Source: Actinomycetes bacterium
GTDB taxonomy: Bacteria > Actinomycetota > Acidimicrobiia > Acidimicrobiales > RAAP-2
Direction: 5' to 3'
DNA: 42,055 nt
Assembly: GCA_021794995.1 (NCBI GenBank)
Contig: JAJYPY010000006.1
Span: forward strand, 1 to 42,055
In this document: one piece after another, positions 37,886 to 42,055 of the stretch
How positions within the stretch are numbered: position 1 is the first letter of the stretch
Layout of the letters: every line of letters begins with the position of its first letter
Notes under the pieces: model-generated
Database searches by the model: none
What the model saw: the letters and a program-made list of their open reading frames with translations, nothing else
Told to the model about the DNA's origin: nothing
Position numbers and translations under genes: made by a program

Positions 37886-38854
37886 ATGCAAGACGAACGA
37901 CAGGACATGGCCGCAGACGGCGCACACACCGGAGACCGAACCGAGGCGCAGCCGGCCGTCTCGGGGACGGCGTCCGTGGGGCCTACCGTCCCAGCCCGGC
38001 GACCGGCGACCTCGCTGCTCACGTGGGGGACGGTCGCGCTCGTCTTGGTGATCGTGGTGGTCCTCGTGGTGATCAAGCTCACGGGCACGCCGACTGCGCC
38101 CACATCGTCGGCCCCACCGCCACCGGTCCCGGCGTCGCCGACGATCGTCCACGCCATCACGTCCATCCCTGCGTCCGTGTACGACGCAATCGGCATCACC
38201 TCACCCGACGCTGCTGTCACACCGCCCACCCTGCTGCACGGGCAGGCCTTGCTCTCGCGTGCAGGAAAGCCCGAAGTGCTCTTCGTCGGGAACGAGTTCT
38301 GCCCGTACTGCGCCGCAGAGCGCTGGGCGCTGGTCGCCGCGCTCTCGCGATTTGGAACCTTCAGCGTCCTGGACCAGATCCAGTCTGGATCGAACGAGGC
38401 CTTCCCGAGCACGCCGACGTTTACGTTCTCCGGGGCGCACTACGCGTCCAAGTACATCGCCGTGGATCTCGTGGAGCACTACAGCGACGAGAAGAACGGA
38501 GCGGGAACGGCCTACGCGATCCTGCAGCATCTCACGAGCCAAGAGCGCTCGCTCATGGCGAAGTACGACCGCACCACACCCGGCGCTCCGAGGGGCGTGG
38601 TGCCGTTCGTCGACGTCGCCAACCAAGCCGTCGTCGCCGGTGGGAGCTTCTCGCCGTCCATCTTCCAACAGCTGAGCGTGGCCGACATCGCCAACGGGCT
38701 GACCGACCCGAAGGATCCCGCAACCCAGGCGATCGTTGCGAGTGCCAACTACCTGTCGGCCGTGATCTGCCGTGCCGACGGCCAGCAACCGTCGCATGTC
38801 TGTGCGAGCCATGGTGTCGCCGCGGCGGCACGCGGGCTGCACCTTGCGCCGTGA
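37886..38854 (+). CDS. Membrane-anchored DUF929 thioredoxin-fold protein, copy 2
   Basis: 322 residues from the ATG at 37886, which has GGAGGGG 11 nt upstream; a GTG at 37844 or ATG at 37907 are alternatives. One membrane helix (about 46-64), a Pro/Ser linker, then the DUF929 domain with [12 protein letters not shown] (C139, C142), [23 protein letters not shown] and [11 protein letters not shown]-terminal Cys pair (VICRADG, HVCASHG) matches that of copy 1. It is clearly a paralogue of copy 1, with shorter N-terminus and without the Gly-rich region. Placed 87 bp after VKOR on the same strand. Confidence 0.83.
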   Translation: MQDERQDMAADGAHTGDRTEAQPAVSGTASVGPTVPARRPATSLLTWGTVALVLVIVVVLVVIKLTGTPTAPTSSAPPPPVPASPTIVHAITSIPASVYDAIGITSPDAAVTPPTLLHGQALLSRAGKPEVLFVGNEFCPYCAAERWALVAALSRFGTFSVLDQIQSGSNEAFPSTPTFTFSGAHYASKYIAVDLVEHYSDEKNGAGTAYAILQHLTSQERSLMAKYDRTTPGAPRGVVPFVDVANQAVVAGGSFSPSIFQQLSVADIANGLTDPKDPATQAIVASANYLSAVICRADGQQPSHVCASHGVAAAARGLHLAP

Positions 38855-38888
38855 GCTCACCCCGGGCGGACAGGACCGCCACGCGGTC

Positions 38889-39152
38889 TCAGCCCGCGCG
38901 GCGATCCATGAGCTGTTTCCGCTCGACCTCGTTCAATCCGCCCCAGATGCCGTGGGGCTCGCGGATCCGGATCGCGTAGTCGAGGCACTCCTCACGCACG
39001 ATGCATCCCGCGCAGATGCTCTTCGCCCTGGCTTCACGGGTGACGCGCTCGTCCTTGCGCTCAGGGTACGCGGGCGGGAAGAAGGCCGCCGACTGGGGTC
39101 CCCGACAGGCCGCCTTCCCTTGCCACTGATCTCGTGCGCTCCGCATCGCCAT
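38889..39152 (-). CDS. whiB: WhiB-family iron-sulfur transcriptional regulator
   Basis: 87 residues. The four cluster cysteines C16, C47, C50 and C56 are in AACRG, CAGC and EECLDYA, with GIWGG at 68-72 and a basic end. WhiB proteins bind a [4Fe-4S] cluster and act with the primary sigma factor in response to redox or NO signals. The ATG at 39152 has AAGGGGGG about 8 nt upstream. It is divergent from the ArsA/Get3-like pair, the same arrangement as whiB4 (Rv3681c) beside Rv3679-Rv3680 in M. tuberculosis, so a WhiB4-like role is the best guess. Confidence 0.93.
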   Translation of the reverse strand: MAMRSARDQWQGKAACRGPQSAAFFPPAYPERKDERVTREARAKSICAGCIVREECLDYAIRIREPHGIWGGLNEVERKQLMDRRAG

Positions 39153-39181
39153 GGCAACGCCCCCCTTCACGTGCGGGGCCA

Positions 39182-39187
39182 AGAGTA
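39182..39187 (-). promoter_or_regulatory. -10 hexamer TACTCT of whiB
   Basis: TACTCT on the minus strand, 29 nt before the whiB ATG; the leader carries the ribosome site, so this is not a leaderless gene. Confidence 0.45.
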
Positions 39188-39266
39188 CCGTCGTCTCCTG
39201 TCGCGGAACAAGTACGCTGAACAGGGATTTCAGGGTCCGACTGCCCGGTGGAGCACGTGGCGGAAG

Positions 39267-39272
39267 TACGCT
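39267..39272 (+). promoter_or_regulatory. -10 hexamer TACGCT of the ArsA-like pair (leaderless type)
   Basis: TACGCT ends 8 nt before the ATG at 39281. The nonamer AAGTACGCT occurs again at 39210-39218, a possible second promoter. Confidence 0.5.
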
Positions 39273-39280
39273 CGCCCGCG

Positions 39281-40282
39281 ATGGACGTCGGGGCATGGTG
39301 TAGCCAGAGCCGCGTCTGGGTCGTGGCCGGCAAGGGTGGGGTCGGAAAGACGACCATCACGGCGGCGCTGGCGGCGACCGCCGCGGCTGTTGGACTCTCC
39401 GTCTTGGTCATCGAGCTCGAGGGCAAACACGGGCTCGGCACGACGTTCGGCCGACCCGGGCCCGTGGGCTACGAAGCGGTGCCGCTGCGCGGACCGCCCC
39501 CGAACGGCGCTGACCGCGCGGCGACCCCCCCCGCCGGCGCCATCTGGGCGCGGCGCCTCACGCCTGACGACGCGCTGCTCGAATACCTGGCGGACCACGG
39601 CCTCCAGCGGGTCTCGCGCAGGCTCGTCTCGAGCGGGGTGCTCGATGTCGTGGCGACGGCGATCCCGGGCATTCGCGACGTGCTCGTCCTCGGCAAGGTG
39701 AAGCAGCTCGAGCGCGCGGCCGTCGCGGACATGATCGTGCTCGACGCCCCGGCGACCGGCCACGCCATGACGTTCCTCACCTCTGCGAGCGGCCTGCTCG
39801 ACGCCGCGCGCGGCGGCCCCGTCCGCCAGCAGGCCGCAGATGTGGTCGAGCTCCTCCAGGACTCCTCGAGGTGCCGCGTCCTTCCGGTCACCTTGCCCGA
39901 GGAGATGCCGGTCAGCGAGACCGTTGAGTCCGCGTCCATGCTGGAGGACCGCGTCGGAGTCCACCTGGGCGCAGTGGTGGTGAACGGCTACGAAGAGGGA
40001 CCGGCCGCCCTCGAGTGCCCTACCGGGGACGCCGCTCGCCGAGCCGGGACCGTGCTCGACCCCTGGGCACTCGAGGCGATCGAGGCCGCTCGCGAATTCC
40101 GCCTCCGACGCCTCCGCCTCGTCGGCGAACAGGTGTCGCGACTTGGTCGTGAGCTCCCGTTGCCCCAGCTGCGGGTCCCGCGCCTCGGCACGCCCGCGAT
40201 CGGACCACGCGAGCTCGACCAGTTGGCGGCCGCCATGGCGCACGCGATCGACGCACTGCCCGCCACCGCGGACACCAGATGA
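39281..40282 (+). CDS. ArsA/Get3-like ATPase, first of a pair
   Basis: 333 residues. The deviant Walker A GKGGVGKTT (17-25) retains the signature lysine (VAGKGG). VLVIELEGKHGL and MIVLDAPATGHAMTFL follow as switch-type motifs. It is the homologue of M. tuberculosis Rv3679, which forms a heteromeric complex with Rv3680 and is related to eukaryotic Get3 and bacterial ArsA. There is no arsenite-binding Cys set and no arsB/arsD nearby, so arsenic efflux is unlikely. The ATG at 39281 is chosen because of the hexamer 8 nt upstream; a GTG at 39248 is possible. Its stop overlaps the next start. Confidence 0.85.
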   Translation: MDVGAWCSQSRVWVVAGKGGVGKTTITAALAATAAAVGLSVLVIELEGKHGLGTTFGRPGPVGYEAVPLRGPPPNGADRAATPPAGAIWARRLTPDDALLEYLADHGLQRVSRRLVSSGVLDVVATAIPGIRDVLVLGKVKQLERAAVADMIVLDAPATGHAMTFLTSASGLLDAARGGPVRQQAADVVELLQDSSRCRVLPVTLPEEMPVSETVESASMLEDRVGVHLGAVVVNGYEEGPAALECPTGDAARRAGTVLDPWALEAIEAAREFRLRRLRLVGEQVSRLGRELPLPQLRVPRLGTPAIGPRELDQLAAAMAHAIDALPATADTR

Positions 40283-41439
40283 CCGACCGCCCCTCCGAGT
40301 CATTCCCCTGCGTGCCCGCGTCCCTCGCAGCCGTCGCCGAGCGGAGCACGGTGATCGTGTGCTGCGGGCCGGGTGGCGTCGGAAAGACGACCATCTCGGC
40401 AACGTTCGCCCTGGAAGCCGCACGGCGGGGGCGGCGCGCGTGCGTCGTGACCGTCGATCCCGCGCGCCGCCTCGCCGACTCTCTCGGCGTCGAGTCGCTC
40501 CCGAACACGCCGGCCGAGGTGCACGGCGACTGGCCCGGCGAGCTCCATGCTGTGATGCTCGATTCCAAGACCACGTTCGACGAGCTCGTGGAGCGCTATG
40601 CGCGCGACGCCGGCCAGGCGGCCGCCATCAAGGCCAACCGCGTGTACCAGAACCTGACGAGCGCGCTCTCGGGTACCCAGGAGTACATGGCGATGGAAAA
40701 GCTCTACGAGCTCACCGGCTCGGGTTCCTACGACGTCGTCGTCGTGGACACGCCTCCGACTCGCAACGCCCTGGATCTGCTCGACGCGCCGCGCAGGCTC
40801 ACCCAGTTCCTGGAGAACCGGCTCTTCCGGGCGCTCATGATGCCGACGCGCCTTTCGCTCAAGGCACTGAACGTCGCGACCCAGGCGCTGCTCAAGACGA
40901 TCTCGCGCGTCGCCGGAGCCGAGATCGTCCAAGACGCCGTGACGTTCTTCCAGGCGTTCGAGGGCATGGAGGTCGGCTTCGACGAGCGGGCACGGGCGGT
41001 GCGCGAGCTGCTCGCCGACCCGGCGACCGCGTACGTCGTCGTCACCTCGCCGCGCAGCGACGCGCTCGGCGAGGCCGAGTTCTTCGCCGAGCGCCTCGGC
41101 GAGCGCGGGGTGCACGCCGCCGCCCTCGTCGTCAATCGCATCCACCCACGGTTCTCCCCCGAGGGTGCGCACGTTCCCGAGGCGCCGGCTGGATCAGAGC
41201 TCGCCGCGCTCGTCGACAATCTGACCGAGCTCGACGAGATCGCAGGGATCGAAGAGGGCGCTTTCGGGGGGCTCGCCGCTCGAGTCGCTCCCGCCCCGGT
41301 CGGGTGCGTTCCTCTCCTGGGAACCGACGTCCACGACGTGTCGGGCCTCGTCGCGGTGGCCGACGCGCTGTTCGGCGCAGCGCCGCACGCAGCCGACGCG
41401 GCCGGCCCACCAGCGGGGGAAGGCACGGCGGTCGGGTAG
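40279..41439 (+). CDS. ArsA/Get3-like ATPase, second of a pair
   Basis: 386 residues. The Walker A region reads CGPGGVGKTT: the signature lysine of deviant Walker ATPases (GKGGVGKT) is replaced by Pro, unlike its partner. VVTVDPARRLADSLG, VVVDTPPTRNALDLLDAP and a later helical, hydrophobic region (LSLKALNVATQALLKTI) follow. Get3 uses such a region for membrane-protein segments. The ATG overlaps the stop of the first ATPase (ATGA), so the two should be made in equal amounts and probably form a heterodimer. Homologous to Rv3680 of M. tuberculosis. Confidence 0.85.
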   Translation: MTDRPSESFPCVPASLAAVAERSTVIVCCGPGGVGKTTISATFALEAARRGRRACVVTVDPARRLADSLGVESLPNTPAEVHGDWPGELHAVMLDSKTTFDELVERYARDAGQAAAIKANRVYQNLTSALSGTQEYMAMEKLYELTGSGSYDVVVVDTPPTRNALDLLDAPRRLTQFLENRLFRALMMPTRLSLKALNVATQALLKTISRVAGAEIVQDAVTFFQAFEGMEVGFDERARAVRELLADPATAYVVVTSPRSDALGEAEFFAERLGERGVHAAALVVNRIHPRFSPEGAHVPEAPAGSELAALVDNLTELDEIAGIEEGAFGGLAARVAPAPVGCVPLLGTDVHDVSGLVAVADALFGAAPHAADAAGPPAGEGTAVG

Positions 41440-41442
41440 TCT
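41437..41442 (+). promoter_or_regulatory. -10 hexamer TAGTCT of the receiver-domain gene (leaderless type)
   Basis: TAGTCT overlaps the stop codon of the second ATPase and ends 6 nt before the GTG at 41449. Confidence 0.5.
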
Positions 41443-41448
41443 CGGTCC

Positions 41449-41919
41449 GTGGCCAAAATCCTCGTCGCGAGCGACGCGCCGAGCGTGCGGCGCGACCTCA
41501 TCTCCATCACCGGGGCGCCCGACATCAAGGTGGAAGAAGCGACGTCGGGGACCCAGGCCGTCCAGGCGGTCCTCGACGACCCCCCCGACCTCGTCATCGT
41601 CGACATGCAGATGGGGAACATGGGCGGCATGGCCGTGTGCCTCGAGCTCCGACTCGAAGAGTCCTACCGCGACATCCCCCATGTCCCGGTGCTCATGCTG
41701 CTCGACCGCCGCCCGGACGTGTTCCTCGCCCGACGATCGGGGGCTGAGGGTTGGCTCGTGAAGCCACTCGACCCACTGCGCGTGCGGCGCGCCATCCGGG
41801 CGCTCTTGTCGGGCACGGCTTACCACGACGACTCGTACCAGCCCGTGCCCGTGCTCGTCGGCGGACCCGAGGCGCCGCTCACGAGCGCCGACCCCGGCAC
41901 GAGCGCCGACCCCGGCTGA
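41449..41919 (+). CDS. Single-domain response regulator (CheY-like)
   Basis: 156 residues made of one receiver domain and a short disordered tail. The phosphoacceptor is D52 in DLVIVDMQMG; D9 gives the acidic pocket (one acidic residue only, as SD rather than DD) and the lysine is in WLVKPLDP. No output domain. The end is an exact duplicated hexapeptide TSADPG, from an 18-bp tandem repeat. The GTG at 41449 is 6 nt after TAGTCT. No histidine kinase is in view, so the signalling partner is unknown. Confidence 0.85.
   Translation: MAKILVASDAPSVRRDLISITGAPDIKVEEATSGTQAVQAVLDDPPDLVIVDMQMGNMGGMAVCLELRLEESYRDIPHVPVLMLLDRRPDVFLARRSGAEGWLVKPLDPLRVRRAIRALLSGTAYHDDSYQPVPVLVGGPEAPLTSADPGTSADPG
41881..41916. 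repeat. 18-bp tandem repeat at the end of the receiver gene
   Basis: ACGAGCGCCGACCCCGGC twice without mismatch, in frame, directly before the stop codon. Confidence 0.95.
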
Positions 41920-41930
41920 CGGCACGCGCC

Positions 41931-42055
41931 GTGGCGGGACGACGCGCCAACCGCCCGCCACCAGGCAACGAGCGGCCGCCACGCGCCATGCGGCTGCTCC
42001 CCTGGCGCCGGCGCGACTACGACGGTCGCGGCCTTCGACCCGGAACCGACGCCGC
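41931..42055 (+). CDS. Possible start of the next gene (partial, unrecognised)
   Basis: A GTG at 41931, 11 nt after the receiver gene stop, opens a frame without stops to the window end (41 codons). An ATG at 41988 in the same frame begins MRLLPWRRRDYDG. The product is Arg/Pro-rich and not recognisable over this length. Support is positional only. Confidence 0.3.
   Translation, partial: MAGRRANRPPPGNERPPRAMRLLPWRRRDYDGRGLRPGTDA

Noticed and set aside
39281-41439. Arsenite efflux system
   Set aside because: The ATPases look ArsA-like, but there is no arsB, arsD or arsC, no metal-binding Cys set, and the whiB context matches the Rv3679-Rv3680 type.
1-42055. Mobile elements, prophage or restriction/defence island
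   Set aside because: No transposase, integrase, terminal inverted repeats, phage or defence genes were recognised, and base composition looks even.

Overview
The window is a GC-rich actinobacterial chromosome segment. An actinobacterial host is indicated by a SigR/RsrA-type redox sigma pair, a WhiB protein, a VKOR homologue, the actinobacterial DUF2342-type metalloprotease, a GlnR-like regulator and the topA-tmk-holB order. Some contents (MurL/MurD2, DUF929 proteins around VKOR) suggest a deep lineage such as Acidimicrobiia, but that placement is inference. Genes are densely packed, many with ATGA/GTGA/TTGA stop-start overlaps. I see no insertion sequence, prophage or CRISPR array; this reads as a housekeeping chromosome region.

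Layout. 1-3245 (minus): sigR-rsrA-metalloprotease-tilS, plus the start of a further gene. 3390-7168 (plus): pgeF-murL-murD2, a peptidoglycan-precursor block that points to an L-glutamate/epimerase route to D-Glu. 7225-8721 (minus): a tRNA-Thr(CGU) and a GlcD/D-2-hydroxyglutarate-dehydrogenase-like flavoprotein. 8882-10048 (plus): a SufR-like regulator with an apparent operator, and a rubrerythrin. 10144-17313 (minus): holB, tmk, topA and hppA. 17504-20224 (minus): an APC permease fused to a C-terminal OB-fold domain, divergent from two TrkA/RCK proteins (20322-21670). Then come a HAD-IB phosphatase, a 24-residue membrane microprotein, a principal-type sigma factor, a helical hypothetical protein and NAD synthetase. 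26483-29875 (plus): nitrogen block with type II glutamine synthetase, type I glutamine synthetase and a GlnR-like regulator. 29891-32349 (minus): A-type Fe-S carrier, a compact xanthine-dehydrogenase-like fusion, and RidA; divergent from mrp. 33723-35932 (minus): MBL-fold hydrolase and Nudix hydrolase. 36148-38854 (plus): DUF929-VKOR-DUF929 disulfide-formation block. 38889-42055: whiB divergent from two ArsA/Get3-like ATPases, a single-domain response regulator, and the start of another gene.

A signal that runs across the window is a TANNNT-like -10 hexamer placed 5-8 nt before an ATG or GTG. It occurs before at least twelve genes on both strands and implies leaderless transcription. It decides several start codons here (arsA-1, Nudix, HAD, permease, oxidase) and supports the 24-codon gene at 22738-22812. 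Genes inside operons instead use start-stop overlaps or ordinary Shine-Dalgarno sites.
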